A stretch of 64,000 nucleotides of DNA from Providencia manganoxydans. GTDB taxonomy: Bacteria > Pseudomonadota > Gammaproteobacteria > Enterobacterales > Enterobacteriaceae. The position numbers and the translations under genes were made by a program. How positions within the stretch are numbered: position 1 is the stretch's first letter; the number at the start of each line of letters is the position of its first letter. Positions 36,053-46,365 of the stretch are shown in pieces. Below the pieces are notes generated by a model. It was not told where the DNA came from. It did no database searches and saw nothing but the letters and a program-made list of their open reading frames with translations. Location: positions 3,906,001-3,970,000 of the forward strand of contig NZ_CP067099.1 in assembly GCF_016618195.1 (NCBI RefSeq), in the 5' to 3' direction.

Positions 36053-37117
36053 ATGGCTATCTCCAGAGTAAAATATTTATTAGCTTTAAAAAGAATAATT
36101 ATTGGTTTTACCCTATTTTCAAGCTTCTCTTTTGCAGAAACAATTGATGTAGGTTCTGTCGTTAGAGAAGGGTTTATTACACCTGAACTTTCAATAAGTG
36201 ATATCACAACTTACGCCACAGTGAATGGTAATAACTGTGCACAGTCTATGGGATATGGGGGATGTAATCGGTTTTTAACTTCATTAGAGTTAGAAGGCTC
36301 TAAATACATAGGTTCACCTAGTCAATATTATGGTGTCCCACTCATTAATGTGGAGTCACCCAGTTCTCCTACTACATTATATTTGGTTATTGTTTCTGGT
36401 AGCATCTCTCTAAATATTGACGGGAATAATCAGAATAAAGTAATAACAGCAAATAAGCCTCCTAGTGATACTTTCAATAAATACTACAGTAACTCTATTT
36501 TTAGTGGGGTAAGCTCAACTCAAAAAGCATCAGGTTTAAAATATAGAATATATAATAGTGGGTCAGCATATGTAAAACCAGGCCTTTATTCGATTTCATC
36601 TGATAATAGCTTGACTTTCAAAAGTTTTGCTAATGCATTTCATCCAGGTGGAGCTGCTAGCGGATGGTCGACGATTAAATCTACAAGAATAATTCCTAGT
36701 TTTTTAGTTCGCCCTGCATGCACTATCAATACTCCAGCCGTCGTAGAATGGAAAAATGCTGCAATTAAACCCGTTCAAGGAACCACCTATGGCACTAAAT
36801 CAACTACACTTAATTATAGTTGTGAAACAGGGCTGAATGCGATTTCAGTTTTTTCTAAGGTATCCTCTGGTATCACAGATATCAACAAGAAAAAATTATT
36901 TCTAAATAACGTGCAAACAGGGCCTTATATCACTGGTAGTTTAAAAAACACGCCTCCTGGTTGTAGCGGTGGTGACTTTCTATTCGATGGTGAAACACCA
37001 TTTGTAGGTAGTAATACGGGGAGTCTCATCATGCAGTGGGATCTTTGTAGTGATGGACGGCCTGAAGCAGGTAAAGCTTATTCAGGCGCCATTGATGTCT
37101 TTATACTGGCTAAGTAA
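36053..37117 (+). CDS. fimbrial tip adhesin (two-domain)
   Basis: A 354-residue last gene of the fimbrial operon. The signal peptide ends near SSFSFA-ET. Residues of about 30-220 form a lectin-like domain with a Cys pair (NGNNCAQ and GYGGCNRF). After a linker near FLVRPACTIN the remaining 130 residues have pilin-domain character. This layout is that of a FimH-type tip adhesin. Receptor specificity cannot be told. It ends about 250 bases before the right direct repeat. Confidence 0.8.
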   Translation: MAISRVKYLLALKRIIIGFTLFSSFSFAETIDVGSVVREGFITPELSISDITTYATVNGNNCAQSMGYGGCNRFLTSLELEGSKYIGSPSQYYGVPLINVESPSSPTTLYLVIVSGSISLNIDGNNQNKVITANKPPSDTFNKYYSNSIFSGVSSTQKASGLKYRIYNSGSAYVKPGLYSISSDNSLTFKSFANAFHPGGAASGWSTIKSTRIIPSFLVRPACTINTPAVVEWKNAAIKPVQGTTYGTKSTTLNYSCETGLNAISVFSKVSSGITDINKKKLFLNNVQTGPYITGSLKNTPPGCSGGDFLFDGETPFVGSNTGSLIMQWDLCSDGRPEAGKAYSGAIDVFILAK

Positions 37118-37316
37118 ATAGCGAGTAATTTAGGGTATAAGAGGGCTTATTTCACGAATAAATCGACTTTCAAAAATGAAATAGATCACTTCAAAGCAGA
37201 GAGCAGGTGATAAACTATTTTATAATTGAGGTCACTATCACTTTTAATCAGCAGATTTGGTAACAAACCTATATACAGCATGATTTACATGCCCGATTAA
37301 AAAATCATAGCTTATT

Positions 37317-37350
37317 AAAACCCCAGAGGATAGCCCATAGCTATCCTCTG
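37317..37350 (-). terminator. terminator of rraB
   Basis: CAGAGGATAGC at 37324 pairs with GCTATCCTCTG at 37340-37350; on the minus strand it is followed by GGGGTTTT. It is part of the duplicated 50-base segment. Confidence 0.85.
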
Positions 37351-37373
37351 GTTATCAGCTCTGATTAGTGAAT
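37324..37373. repeat. right direct repeat flanking the fimbrial island
   Basis: This is the original copy of the 50-base repeat: the last codons and stop of rraB plus its terminator. It is 47 of 50 identical to 27553-27602. Confidence 0.9.
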
Positions 37374-37778
37374 GCGTTCGCCTTCTTCTTCATCGTCAGC
37401 GTCTTCGTCATCATACTCTGCGTCAGGATCCTCAAAATAAGTTCCCCACCCATCGTAATTAATACCGATTTTTTCTGCCAGTTTCATTAGCTGATCAACT
37501 TGCGCATCGATCAATTCTGCATTTAATGCACTTTCGCTGATCACATCGCAACACATCAGTGTTACGCCATTTTCAACTTCGAGTTCTTCAGCATCAGTGA
37601 CTTCATAACCTAATTTAAAGGCTTCTACTGCGGCTTTTTCGAGTAGTTCAAAATTATCAGCAGAGAAATGGTGTTCAATTGCATATAATGCATCTGGATC
37701 ACTACCGTCTTCCAGTAACTCTTCAATAATTAAACGAGTTTCTTCGTATTGAGCTTCTTGTTCAGCTTTATCCACCAT
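37365..37778 (-). CDS. rraB: ribonuclease E inhibitor RraB
   Basis: The 137-residue form begins [10 protein letters not shown] at 37778 after a strong AAGGGGTG site; a longer frame from 37847 is not needed. The core [20 protein letters not shown] and [11 protein letters not shown], plus an acidic Asp/Glu tail, are the RraB signatures. RraB binds the RNase E scaffold region and remodels degradosome activity. It is divergent from argF, the same arrangement as in E. coli. The 3' end has been copied to the far side of the fimbrial island. Confidence 0.94.
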   Translation of the reverse strand: MVDKAEQEAQYEETRLIIEELLEDGSDPDALYAIEHHFSADNFELLEKAAVEAFKLGYEVTDAEELEVENGVTLMCCDVISESALNAELIDAQVDQLMKLAEKIGINYDGWGTYFEDPDAEYDDEDADDEEEGERIH

Positions 37779-37885
37779 GTCCACACCCCTTTTATCATTA
37801 TTGCTAGTCTCAAACTCATTCTCCCATAGGGTAGCCAGTGAAACCATACTTATATGAATAATTTCTTTTCTATAAGGGGTTGATT

Positions 37886-37922
37886 TTGAATTTTTATGAA
37901 TATAAATTGAATATTAATTCAA
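37886..37922 (+). promoter_or_regulatory. tandem ARG boxes (ArgR operator) of argF
   Basis: TTGAATTTTTATGAAT at 37886 and the perfect TTGAATATTAATTCAA at 37907 match the TGAATwwwwATTCA consensus. Their centres are 21 bases apart, the standard ArgR hexamer spacing. They lie directly upstream of the argF start, so arginine should repress the gene. Confidence 0.85.
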
Positions 37923-37941
37923 TAAAAAAAGGCTATATTCT

Positions 37942-38967
37942 ATGAACCCCTTCTATAAAAAGCACTTTCTAAGGTTACTTGATTTTACGCCCAGTGAAAT
38001 TCATTCACTATTAAAACTATCAGCATGGCTGAAAGCACAGAAGAAAGCAGGTCTTGAACAACCCCTGCTAGCAGGTAAAAATATCGCGTTAATTTTTGAA
38101 AAAGATTCCACCCGTACCCGCTGTGCTTTTGAAGTGGGCGCATTTGATCAAGGTGCTCGTGTTACCTATCTTGGTCCATCAGGTAGCCAAATCGGTCATA
38201 AAGAAACCATGAAAGATACCGCTCGTGTTCTCGGCCGAATGTATGATGGTATTCAGTATCGGGGATTCAGCCAATCTAATGTTGAAATGCTGGCTGCTCA
38301 TTCGGGAGTGCCTGTATGGAATGGATTAACCAATGAATTCCATCCCACACAGTTATTGGCCGATCTGCTGACAATTCAAGAACACCAACCAAACAAGCCA
38401 TTGTCTGAAGTTAAATTTGCCTATCTGGGTGATGCACGTAATAACATGGGGAACTCCATGTTAGAAGCAGCCGCGTTAACAGGGATGGATATTCGCTTAG
38501 TCGCACCAAAAAGTTGCTGGCCAGAGCAAGAGTTAGTTGAAATTTGCCAACAAGCAGCACACAAAACAGGCGGTAAAATAACCTTAACCGAAGATGTCGC
38601 TGAAGGGGTAAAAGATACTGATTTTCTTTACACCGATGTGTGGGTTTCAATGGGAGAGCCAAAAGCGGTTTGGGCTGAGCGGATCAAATTGCTCAAACCT
38701 TATCAAGTCAATATGGATGTGATTAAACTAACTGGCAACCCTGATGTAAAATTCCTACATTGCTTACCTGCATTCCATAATGAAGATACGACACTAGGCG
38801 CACAACTTGCTGAGGAGTTTGATATGTGGGGTGGATTAGAGGTTACTGAAGAGGTTTTTGAGTCTCCGTACAGCATTGTATTTGATGAAGCAGAAAACCG
38901 ATTACACACAATCAAAGCAGTTATGGTCGCAACATTAGCGCCTGAGCTGCCAAAAGATGTCATTTGA
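37942..38967 (+). CDS. argF: ornithine carbamoyltransferase
   Basis: A 341-residue enzyme that makes citrulline from ornithine and carbamoyl phosphate in arginine synthesis. [17 protein letters not shown] (carbamoyl-phosphate site) starts near residue 56 and [10 protein letters not shown] (ornithine site) lies near 273. The C-terminal helix matches the catabolic/anabolic OTC family of enterobacteria. Two ARG boxes precede it. A long hairpin with CAAACATCA arms follows the stop. Confidence 0.96.
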   Translation: MNPFYKKHFLRLLDFTPSEIHSLLKLSAWLKAQKKAGLEQPLLAGKNIALIFEKDSTRTRCAFEVGAFDQGARVTYLGPSGSQIGHKETMKDTARVLGRMYDGIQYRGFSQSNVEMLAAHSGVPVWNGLTNEFHPTQLLADLLTIQEHQPNKPLSEVKFAYLGDARNNMGNSMLEAAALTGMDIRLVAPKSCWPEQELVEICQQAAHKTGGKITLTEDVAEGVKDTDFLYTDVWVSMGEPKAVWAERIKLLKPYQVNMDVIKLTGNPDVKFLHCLPAFHNEDTTLGAQLAEEFDMWGGLEVTEEVFESPYSIVFDEAENRLHTIKAVMVATLAPELPKDVI

Positions 38968-38977
38968 TCCTGCCATA

Positions 38978-39011
38978 TTTGCAAACATCACCCTGATTGT
39001 GATGTTTGCAA
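38978..39011 (+). terminator. hairpin after argF
   Basis: TTTGCAAACATCA pairs with TGATGTTTGCAAA. The stem is long but lacks a clear T-run. Confidence 0.6.
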
Positions 39012-39745
39012 ACATAATTAATAATAAATAATTAAAGATATCATTAATCAATAACTACTTCATTAAGCATGTAGGTAACATCCACTCTAAAAACAGATGG
39101 ATATTTTAAATATAAAACAATGCTAATTACTATAAATAATAATAATTAATAATGATTGAACATAACCAAAATACATCTCTTCAATGTCACAACAACAAAC
39201 TTTTTGAAGACAAAAAACAACCTCATAAAAAATGAGAATAAAGAATAGAACGATATTTTTACATTCCATCTAATATATAACATAATTGAAATCACTCTAC
39301 TTTATCGCTTCGTCAACACAATCATGTCAATTTAACGAAAAATCCCCTCAAAACAAAAAACACAAATATATTAATCAGTTAATGAGTTCCAAGAACGATA
39401 AACAACTACATTTAGATAATGATTATCAATAAAAATTATAGTAAATACTGTAATATTATTTATTTCACATCAATAGCAATTTATAATTAATTTAATTTAT
39501 TTAACTTCTTATTATATTAATCAAACGATTAACATGATAATAGCATACTCAACAACAAAATTGTTATTGAGGCTTCATTTAAATAAAGTTAGAATTATTG
39601 TTACTATCATCATTGGTTAAATACGCTTTCTTTGAATTTTTATTTAAAATATACCTTATATTATTTTATAGATGATAACCCTATAACTTCATCATTTATT
39701 TATATGAAATAACACCAGTTATATTGCAAGAATGAGCCTAACGAT
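39012..39745. promoter_or_regulatory. AT-rich gap with Fur-box-like palindrome
   Basis: About 730 bases with no gene. GATAATGATTATC at 39415-39427 is a perfect dyad that matches the core of the Fur consensus, but it lies over 300 bases before the next gene. The rest is low-complexity AT-rich sequence. Confidence 0.4.
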
Positions 39746-40213
39746 ATGGATAAAATAAAACACGCTTTGCAATCTCAACAACAACGTCAATCTCAGCAGG
39801 AATACTATCGCCAGAGACGGCAAAATCATTTGACGCAGCTATATCAAGAAGTTTCACAATGGTTAACGACATCTAAAACAGTAGAAACATTGACTAACCA
39901 TGTCAGCGGCCCTGATCGCCTTCTTCATCTTCATTATCCTAATGAACATACGATAGTTTTACGTTTTTCACCTCAATGGGATAAAAAATCAGAAAAAATT
40001 AAAATTGCTTTATTTATTTTTGATATCACTACGCCCAAATTTCGCACACAACTACAATTATTGTGGGAAGCCAAGCAGCAACAATGGCGAATAACAAGAC
40101 TAAAGCGCTGTGTTTTTCGTTTCCGTAGCTTCTTTTATAAACGTTTTTTTCAAAAAAATGAGCTTGAGCAATACCTTCTCGATTTTTTTAATCGCACAGG
40201 AACCATTCATTAA
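39746..40213 (+). CDS. hypothetical protein, Gln-rich basic N-terminus
   Basis: A 155-residue protein I do not recognise. Residues 1-30 are Gln/Arg-rich and probably helical (SQQQRQSQQEYYRQRRQ). The middle is beta-rich (TIVLRFSPQWD, KIALFIFDI) and the C-terminus is strongly basic and aromatic (RCVFRFRSFFYKRFFQ). There is no signal peptide or membrane segment. It is isolated between argF and the phn genes, with a long AT-rich leader, which suggests horizontal acquisition. Confidence 0.6.
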   Translation: MDKIKHALQSQQQRQSQQEYYRQRRQNHLTQLYQEVSQWLTTSKTVETLTNHVSGPDRLLHLHYPNEHTIVLRFSPQWDKKSEKIKIALFIFDITTPKFRTQLQLLWEAKQQQWRITRLKRCVFRFRSFFYKRFFQKNELEQYLLDFFNRTGTIH

Positions 40214-40377
40214 TGATAGCTACTAACTGTACGTTGTCACCACGGTGCTCTCTCTTTCATTGATGTTAGACGTGGCTTACACACTTTGAGCCACCTAAAA
40301 AATATGAAGAGTCAGAGGCAATTAGCGCTTGTTATACACAACTTATAATATGAATTTACCTTGAAATAACAGCCTAT

Positions 40378-40422
40378 TTGGCCTACTTAATCCAATTTGA
40401 AGATCAAATCAAAGTAAGCCAA
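40378..40422 (-). terminator. possible terminator of phnX
   Basis: TTGGCCTACTT pairs with AAGTAAGCCAA with one mismatch around a 24-base loop that has its own short pairing. It lies 40 bases beyond the phnX stop; there is no strong T-run. Confidence 0.35.
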
Positions 40423-40461
40423 TCATACTGATAAAAATAATTAACAAAGCAATAATAAAAA

Positions 40462-41274
40462 CTAAGGTCTTTCGCCCTTCGCTAACCGCTTATTGATTTG
40501 TTCAATAACATCAGGTAAATCCGCTAAGGTATCCACGACGTAATGGGCACCCGCAGTAAATAATTTATCGGCTGCATGTTGCCGTAGCCGATCCACTGCA
40601 TCAGCGGACATGTTCTGATATTCATCCCATGTTTTGCCGAACTCATTACCTGATAATGCTAGCCCAACGCTCCACATACCTGCGTTACGGCCTTCTTCAA
40701 TTCCCGGTACCGCATCGTCGACTTTCACACAATGGAAAACAGCATCAACGCCCAATTCAATCACGTTTTTTAACGCCATCCAAGGCCCTGGGCGGCCACC
40801 AGCCGCAAGCTCATCACTAGCAATCCAATAATCAGGCTTGTAGCCTAACTGCTCTGCTGCGGGTACTAATTTTTCCATCACGGCCCGTGGGTAACCAGAG
40901 CATGAACCAATTTTGATCCCTGAAGAGCGGAGTGTTTTGATGGTATCAATAACACCATCGATAGGAGCTGCAAAATCAATGACTTTGGCGATTTGCAATG
41001 GCATAAAGGCTTCATAAATAGCATCAATGTCATCATGAGACATTGAACGTCCAAATTTCTGCTGCCAGCGCTCATCAATTGCCGCTAGCTTGCCTAATGC
41101 TTCAATATGTTGCCATTTACCCAGCCCCATAGGTATACGTGCTTCAGCAAGGGTAATATCAATATCAAACACACGATGAAATGCTTCAATAAAAATTTGG
41201 GTTGGTGCAAAAGAGCCGAAATCTACCGTTGTACCCGCCCAATCAAGGATCACTGCATTAATACGACTCATCAT
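40462..41274 (-). CDS. phnX: phosphonoacetaldehyde hydrolase
   Basis: A 270-residue HAD-superfamily enzyme that cleaves phosphonoacetaldehyde to acetaldehyde and phosphate. The nucleophile motif [15 protein letters not shown] lies near residues 8-22, the Schiff-base Lys is in the cap region (MGLGKWQH near 49-56), and [19 protein letters not shown] supplies the metal-binding aspartates. The start overlaps the phnW stop (TAATG). With PhnW it completes the 2-aminoethylphosphonate degradation pathway. Confidence 0.95.
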   Translation of the reverse strand: MMSRINAVILDWAGTTVDFGSFAPTQIFIEAFHRVFDIDITLAEARIPMGLGKWQHIEALGKLAAIDERWQQKFGRSMSHDDIDAIYEAFMPLQIAKVIDFAAPIDGVIDTIKTLRSSGIKIGSCSGYPRAVMEKLVPAAEQLGYKPDYWIASDELAAGGRPGPWMALKNVIELGVDAVFHCVKVDDAVPGIEEGRNAGMWSVGLALSGNEFGKTWDEYQNMSADAVDRLRQHAADKLFTAGAHYVVDTLADLPDVIEQINKRLAKGERP

Positions 41275-42383
41275 TATTCCTCATTTTTCCAATACATAGC
41301 CTTCTCGATCGCCAACAATAGAGCAGCAATATCTTGTTGATAAACTTCACCAATATTACCGATACGGAAACAATCACTTTGTGAAACTTTCCCCGGATAG
41401 ATAACAAATCCTTGGGCTTTTAGCCGCTCATAAAATGATTTAAAGCGGTAATGTGGGTTTTTAGGTGAATAAAATGCAGTAATAATTGGCGATTGCATTG
41501 CCTCATCAAGTAAAGTTTCAAAGCCTAGCTCTCGCATACCAGCAACCAATTTGATTTGATTTTGTGAATAACGATGATGGCGAGCAGTTATTCCCCCTTC
41601 ATGTTCCAACTCTTGTAAAGCTTGTGCAAATGCCAATACAGTATGTGTCGGGGAAGTAAAACGCCATTTACCATGATATTGCTCCATACATTGCCACTGA
41701 GCATACAGATCCAAAGACAATGAACGAGAGCGATTTTCACATTGCTCCAATTCATTCACCCTAGCAATAACAAAAGCAAAGCCTGGCACACCTTGAATAC
41801 ATTTATTGGCAGAACTGATCATAAAATCAATATTAAGTTGAGCGATATCCATTGGAATACCACCAAAACTACTCATTGCATCAACTAGATAACGCTTATT
41901 ATAGCGTTTAGCCAATTCCCCCACTGAGGCGATAGGATTCAAGATCCCTGTCGTTGTTTCGCAATGCACCATCGCAATATGCGTAATATTTTGATCTCGC
42001 TGTAATAACTGCTCGATATGATGAAGGTCGGGTAGCGCCACTTCACCACAATCATATAAATGATGGGATAACCCCATACGCTGAGCCATTTCGGCCATAC
42101 GTCTACCATATGCGCCATTGCTAATGATCAGTAGCTTGTGCTGCGAACTAATCGCACTCCCTAATAACGCCTCAACAGCAAAACTACCGCTACCTTGAAT
42201 TAAAACTGACGTGTATCCAGCCGCTGCGGTCGCTAAAGAGACTAATTTCTGACGAACTTGCTGTACTACACCAAGGTTATAGTCATCATCCCATGTACAA
42301 CTATCAAACAGCATGGCTTGTTTTACCGTTTGTGATGTCGTCAAAGGACCGGGGGTTAATAACAAATAATTACGATCAGACAT
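41274..42383 (-). CDS. phnW: 2-aminoethylphosphonate-pyruvate transaminase
   Basis: A 369-residue class V aminotransferase. It starts [17 protein letters not shown], with the PLP lysine in [12 protein letters not shown] near residue 193 and GSGSFAVEA near 64-72. It transfers the amino group of 2-aminoethylphosphonate to pyruvate, giving phosphonoacetaldehyde and alanine. It is first in a two-gene operon with phnX and divergent from phnR. A GntR-type palindrome lies just upstream. Confidence 0.95.
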   Translation of the reverse strand: MSDRNYLLLTPGPLTTSQTVKQAMLFDSCTWDDDYNLGVVQQVRQKLVSLATAAAGYTSVLIQGSGSFAVEALLGSAISSQHKLLIISNGAYGRRMAEMAQRMGLSHHLYDCGEVALPDLHHIEQLLQRDQNITHIAMVHCETTTGILNPIASVGELAKRYNKRYLVDAMSSFGGIPMDIAQLNIDFMISSANKCIQGVPGFAFVIARVNELEQCENRSRSLSLDLYAQWQCMEQYHGKWRFTSPTHTVLAFAQALQELEHEGGITARHHRYSQNQIKLVAGMRELGFETLLDEAMQSPIITAFYSPKNPHYRFKSFYERLKAQGFVIYPGKVSQSDCFRIGNIGEVYQQDIAALLLAIEKAMYWKNEE

Positions 42384-42395
42384 TCAACTCACCTA

Positions 42396-42409
42396 TTGGT
42401 CTATACCAG
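42396..42409 (-). promoter_or_regulatory. PhnR operator upstream of phnW
   Basis: TTGGTCTATACCAG lies 13 bases from the phnW start. It matches the CTGGTATATACCAG dyad upstream of phnS at 12 of 14 positions. Confidence 0.7.
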
Positions 42410-42523
42410 ATAGGCATTATAATGCGTATAGTTAACTTAAAAGGTCAAAGGAAAAGTCACTCTGCAACAAAAAATTCATATAACTCTGTATAATGTGCTG
42501 GATAACTAACGTGGTGAAAATTT

Positions 42524-43243
42524 ATGAAATCGACGACTGAAGAGCTTCCGCAATACCGGTTGATCACCGCGCAATTGCAAGCAAAAATCGAAAATGGCAG
42601 CTTAAAGAGTGGTGACAAACTGCCTTCAGAGCGTGAGTTGTGCTCGATATACCACACCACTCGTATCACCATTCGTGAAAGTTTGATGCAGCTAGAGTCC
42701 AGTGGTTTGATTTACCGTTCCGAGCGACGCGGCTGGTTTGTCACACCTGAACGCTTATGGCTCAACCCAACCCAAAACACTAACTTCCATAAATTGTGCC
42801 TTGAGCAAGGTCGTCAGCCTAAAACAGAATTATTGGATGGTCGTGTTGTCACCGTACCAAACCAAGTTGCCAAGCCATTGCTGCTAGAGCCTTTTGAAAA
42901 AATCTATTTACTCACTCGATTACGTTTTGCAGATGATCGCGCTATTTGTTATTGCGAAAACCATTGTTTACCTGCTCGCGTCCCCGAATTACTCAGTCAT
43001 GATCTGAATGGCAGCCTCACTGAAGTGTATGAAACGCACTACAACCTGATTTACACCAGTATGCACCTATCATTTTACCCAACCGCGATGCCTGAGCCGG
43101 CCGCTAATGCATTAGGCGTCACAGTCGGCCGTCCCGCGCTCTTATTACAACGCTTAAACTATGACCAATATGGGCGCATACTGGATTATGATGTGGAATA
43201 TTGGCGTCATGATAGCCTGCGTATTGAGGTTGATACCTTGTAG
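42524..43243 (+). CDS. phnR: GntR/HutC-type regulator of phosphonate utilisation
   Basis: A 239-residue protein with an N-terminal winged helix ([20 protein letters not shown], then [19 protein letters not shown], residues about 20-75). A UbiC-transcription-regulator-associated effector domain (about 90-235) is typical of HutC-subfamily GntR proteins. It lies between phnWX and phnSTUV, as in Salmonella. The shared GGTnTATACC dyads before phnW and phnS are its likely binding sites; the effector is presumably the phosphonate or a pathway intermediate. Confidence 0.9.
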   Translation: MKSTTEELPQYRLITAQLQAKIENGSLKSGDKLPSERELCSIYHTTRITIRESLMQLESSGLIYRSERRGWFVTPERLWLNPTQNTNFHKLCLEQGRQPKTELLDGRVVTVPNQVAKPLLLEPFEKIYLLTRLRFADDRAICYCENHCLPARVPELLSHDLNGSLTEVYETHYNLIYTSMHLSFYPTAMPEPAANALGVTVGRPALLLQRLNYDQYGRILDYDVEYWRHDSLRIEVDTL

Positions 43244-43323
43244 CACGGTTCATGAAAATAGATTTTTCGAAAAAAAATAGATTTTCATCTTTCTGTCATA
43301 ATCTCTCTTTAGCGTAAAGCCAA

Positions 43324-43337
43324 CTGGTATATACCAG
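43324..43337 (+). promoter_or_regulatory. PhnR operator upstream of phnS
   Basis: A perfect 14-base dyad CTGGTATATACCAG, 26 bases before the phnS ATG. It shares the half-site GGT(A/C)TATACC with the phnW-side site. Confidence 0.75.
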
Positions 43338-43363
43338 AAAACTTTCGCTAACAGGAGATCACC

Positions 43364-44377
43364 ATGAAACTTTCTCGCCTTTCTTGCTTATTAATGGCTA
43401 CACTATGTTCCGCTCCCGCGCTAACGGCACCCGTTGTCACAGTTTATTCCGCCGATGGCCTGCACGATGGCAACAACAGCTGGTATCAAAACCAATTTAA
43501 TGAATTTACCCAACAAACTGGTATCAAAGTACAATATGTAGAAAGTGGATCGGGGGCTATTGTCGAGCGTCTCGCCAAAGAACGTACAAACCCGCAAGCT
43601 GATGTGTTGGTCACTATACCGCCTTTTATTCAACGCGCAGCCACTAGCAAGCTACTCGCTGAATTTACTCCTGATGCCGCAACAACGATTCCCAATTCAA
43701 CCAAATATTACACTCCTATCGTCAATAATTATCTGACATTCATCTATAACGATAAATTGTTAAAAGCTCCCCCTAAAAATTGGGATTCATTACTCGATAG
43801 CCGCTTTAAAAATAAACTTCAGTACTCGACCCCGGGTCAAGCTGGAGATGGAACCGCTGTCATGCTACAGGTGTTTCATAACTTTGGCAGCAAACAAGCG
43901 GGGCTAGATTATTTAGGTAAGTTGCAAGCGAACAATGTTGGCCCTTCCGCATCAACAGGTAAGTTGACTGCACTGGTTAACAAGGGAGAGCTATACGTTG
44001 CTAATGGCGATTTACAAATGAACCTATCGCAAATGGAGCGTAATCCGAATGTCAAAATCTTTTGGCCTGAAGATAAGCAGGGGCAACGTTCTACTTTGAT
44101 CCTGCCTTATGTGGTTGGTTTAGTTGAAGGTGGTCCTGAAACCGAAAATGGTAAAAAACTCATTAATTTTTTATTAAGTCAACAATCACAAAGCCGAGTC
44201 AGTGAGCTTTCATGGGGGATCCCAGTACGCACCGATATTACCCCAACTGATGAAAAATATCGTACCGCAATCAAAACCATGGAAGGCGTGAAAAGTTGGC
44301 AACCTAATTGGGATGAAGTTGCCGTTGCACTTTCGGACGATATTGCACGTTGGCACAAAGCCACTGAAAGTGAGTAA
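43364..44377 (+). CDS. phnS: 2-aminoethylphosphonate ABC transporter, substrate-binding protein
   Basis: A 337-residue periplasmic binding protein of the iron/AEP type. The signal peptide ends at about [28 protein letters not shown] and [15 protein letters not shown] start the mature lobe. It captures 2-aminoethylphosphonate in the periplasm for PhnTUV. A CAGGAGATC ribosome site precedes the ATG, and the PhnR-type dyad is at the promoter. Confidence 0.93.
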   Translation: MKLSRLSCLLMATLCSAPALTAPVVTVYSADGLHDGNNSWYQNQFNEFTQQTGIKVQYVESGSGAIVERLAKERTNPQADVLVTIPPFIQRAATSKLLAEFTPDAATTIPNSTKYYTPIVNNYLTFIYNDKLLKAPPKNWDSLLDSRFKNKLQYSTPGQAGDGTAVMLQVFHNFGSKQAGLDYLGKLQANNVGPSASTGKLTALVNKGELYVANGDLQMNLSQMERNPNVKIFWPEDKQGQRSTLILPYVVGLVEGGPETENGKKLINFLLSQQSQSRVSELSWGIPVRTDITPTDEKYRTAIKTMEGVKSWQPNWDEVAVALSDDIARWHKATESE

Positions 44378-44384
44378 TACAGAT

Positions 44385-45494
44385 ATGTTGATGAAAAAAA
44401 TGACTAATTCAACGATACAAACGGCGGCACATTCAGGGATCACCCTTGATTCATTAAGAGTGTCCTATCATGACAACGTGGTACTTAAACCGTTATCACT
44501 GACCATCGAGCCCGGTGAAATTTTAGTGCTTATCGGACCATCTGGCTCAGGGAAAACGACTGTTTTACGCGCTATTGCCGGCTTTGCACAACCAGACAGC
44601 GGACGTATTTTACTGGGTGATACGGATATCACCCATCTTCCACCTTATCAAAGAGGGCTTGGTATGGTGGTACAAAACTATGCCTTATTCCCTCATATGA
44701 AAGTTGAAGATAATGTTGCCTTTGGGCTACGAGCGCAAAAACAGCCTAAATCGTTGGTCAATGAACGTGTGATTGAAGCACTGAAAATTGTAGGTATGAC
44801 TGACTATGCGACACGGTATCCACATCAACTTTCTGGTGGCCAACAACAGCGTGTCGCTATCGCTCGCGCCATTGCAGTACGGCCTCGGGTATTACTACTT
44901 GATGAACCCTTATCTGCTCTCGATGCACAAATTCGCCACAATATGGTCGAAGAAATCGCACGTTTACATCGTGAATTACCTGAATTAACTATCCTTTATG
45001 TTACTCATGATCAGACCGAAGCTCTCGCGTTGGGGGATAAAATTGGCATAATGAAAGAGGGATATATGGTCGCGCATGGTGAAAAAAACACCCTTTATCA
45101 CCAGCCTCCTAATCGTTTTGCGGCAGAGTTTTTAGGCCGAGCCAATATCCTACCCGCAACCGCACTTGGGGATATCCCGCCTTCTGGGCAAATGACGGTC
45201 AGTTGTTTAGGCGCACTGATTGAAGCACAAACCTCAGCTGTACGCTCTAGTGGCCATAAACTGGTTTGCGTGCGTCCGCAACATATTAGCTTGTCACCAC
45301 GCCCAGAAACGACCAATCACTTAAATGCCACTTTACGTTCTATTAATTGGAAAGGCGATCTTACCCATTTGATCTGTGACATAGCCAATGAAACGATAAG
45401 TGTTGCTGTCACTCACTTGCATCCAAGCCCACAAATTGGCGATCCACTAACTTTATGGTTTTCACCCGCAAATACGATTTTAATTGAGGCGTGA
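44385..45494 (+). CDS. phnT: 2-aminoethylphosphonate ABC transporter, ATP-binding protein
   Basis: The 369-residue form starts at ATG 44385, eight bases after phnS; an earlier frame start overlaps phnS. The nucleotide-binding domain has Walker A GPSGSGKTT near 57-65, signature LSGGQQQR near 150 and Walker B VLLLDEPLSALD near 171. A C-terminal TOBE-like domain (after about 260) is present. Nearby ATGs at 44391 and 44400 are possible starts. It energises PhnU/PhnV on the cytoplasmic face. Confidence 0.93.
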   Translation: MLMKKMTNSTIQTAAHSGITLDSLRVSYHDNVVLKPLSLTIEPGEILVLIGPSGSGKTTVLRAIAGFAQPDSGRILLGDTDITHLPPYQRGLGMVVQNYALFPHMKVEDNVAFGLRAQKQPKSLVNERVIEALKIVGMTDYATRYPHQLSGGQQQRVAIARAIAVRPRVLLLDEPLSALDAQIRHNMVEEIARLHRELPELTILYVTHDQTEALALGDKIGIMKEGYMVAHGEKNTLYHQPPNRFAAEFLGRANILPATALGDIPPSGQMTVSCLGALIEAQTSAVRSSGHKLVCVRPQHISLSPRPETTNHLNATLRSINWKGDLTHLICDIANETISVAVTHLHPSPQIGDPLTLWFSPANTILIEA

Positions 45495-45495
45495 C

Positions 45496-46365
45496 ATGTC
45501 ACAAGCAATAGAAACAGATCGTCGTCCTATCAAGATATCCCCCTATTTATGGGTACTATTGCCATTATTAGTACTCGCTACGCTGTTCTTTTACCCATTG
45601 TTGTTGATTGCAGAACAAGCGTTACAAAATGAGTCTGGGCAATGGGGTTTAACCACGTTTTGGGAAGTGGTTGAGTCACGTCGCTTTATCAATGGCTTAA
45701 GCAATACACTGTACATTGCCGTTTTTGCAACACTGGGTTGTTTGATCATTGGTAGTATTCTCTCTGTGATATTGGTTTTTATCCCTTTTACGGGCAGCCG
45801 ATTTATCACACAAGTAATTGATACGTTTATTGCACTACCCACCTTTTTGATCACCCTCGCCTTTACCTTTATCTATGGCTCCGCTGGGTTACTAAATGGC
45901 ACACTCATGGCGTTATTTGATTTTGAACTCCCCCCCGTTGATTTTCTTTACTCCGTTAATGGCGTCATTTTGGCTGAAATTACCGTTTTCACTCCGTTAA
46001 TTATGCGACCACTGATGGCGGCTCTGCGTCAAATCGATAAAAGCCAACTCGAAGCCGCTAGCGTACTTGGTGCACATCCTGCTCGTGTGATCCGCCAAGT
46101 CATTTTTCCCGCTGCATTACCTGCTTTGCTTGCTGGGGGAAGCCTATGTTTACTGCTCACCACCAATGAATTCGGCATTGTGCTATTTATTGGCGCCAAA
46201 GGGGTCAATACATTGCCGATGATGGTCTATAGTAAGGCCATTCTTGAATCGAATTACACCGTTGCCTGCATGATAGCGTTAATTAATATTTTACTGTCAC
46301 TCGGTTTATTCTCTTTATATCGAATGGCTACGGGTCGCATCAATACGAGGAAATCATCATGCTAA
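45496..46365 (+). CDS. phnU: 2-aminoethylphosphonate ABC transporter, permease PhnU
   Basis: A 289-residue permease with six hydrophobic segments. The EAA-type loop EAASVLGAHPARVIRQVIFP lies near residues 190-209. The start is ATG 45496, one base after the phnT stop, with GAGGCG as the ribosome site. It forms the inner-membrane channel with PhnV. The 3' end overlaps phnV by seven bases. Confidence 0.92.
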   Translation: MSQAIETDRRPIKISPYLWVLLPLLVLATLFFYPLLLIAEQALQNESGQWGLTTFWEVVESRRFINGLSNTLYIAVFATLGCLIIGSILSVILVFIPFTGSRFITQVIDTFIALPTFLITLAFTFIYGSAGLLNGTLMALFDFELPPVDFLYSVNGVILAEITVFTPLIMRPLMAALRQIDKSQLEAASVLGAHPARVIRQVIFPAALPALLAGGSLCLLLTTNEFGIVLFIGAKGVNTLPMMVYSKAILESNYTVACMIALINILLSLGLFSLYRMATGRINTRKSSC

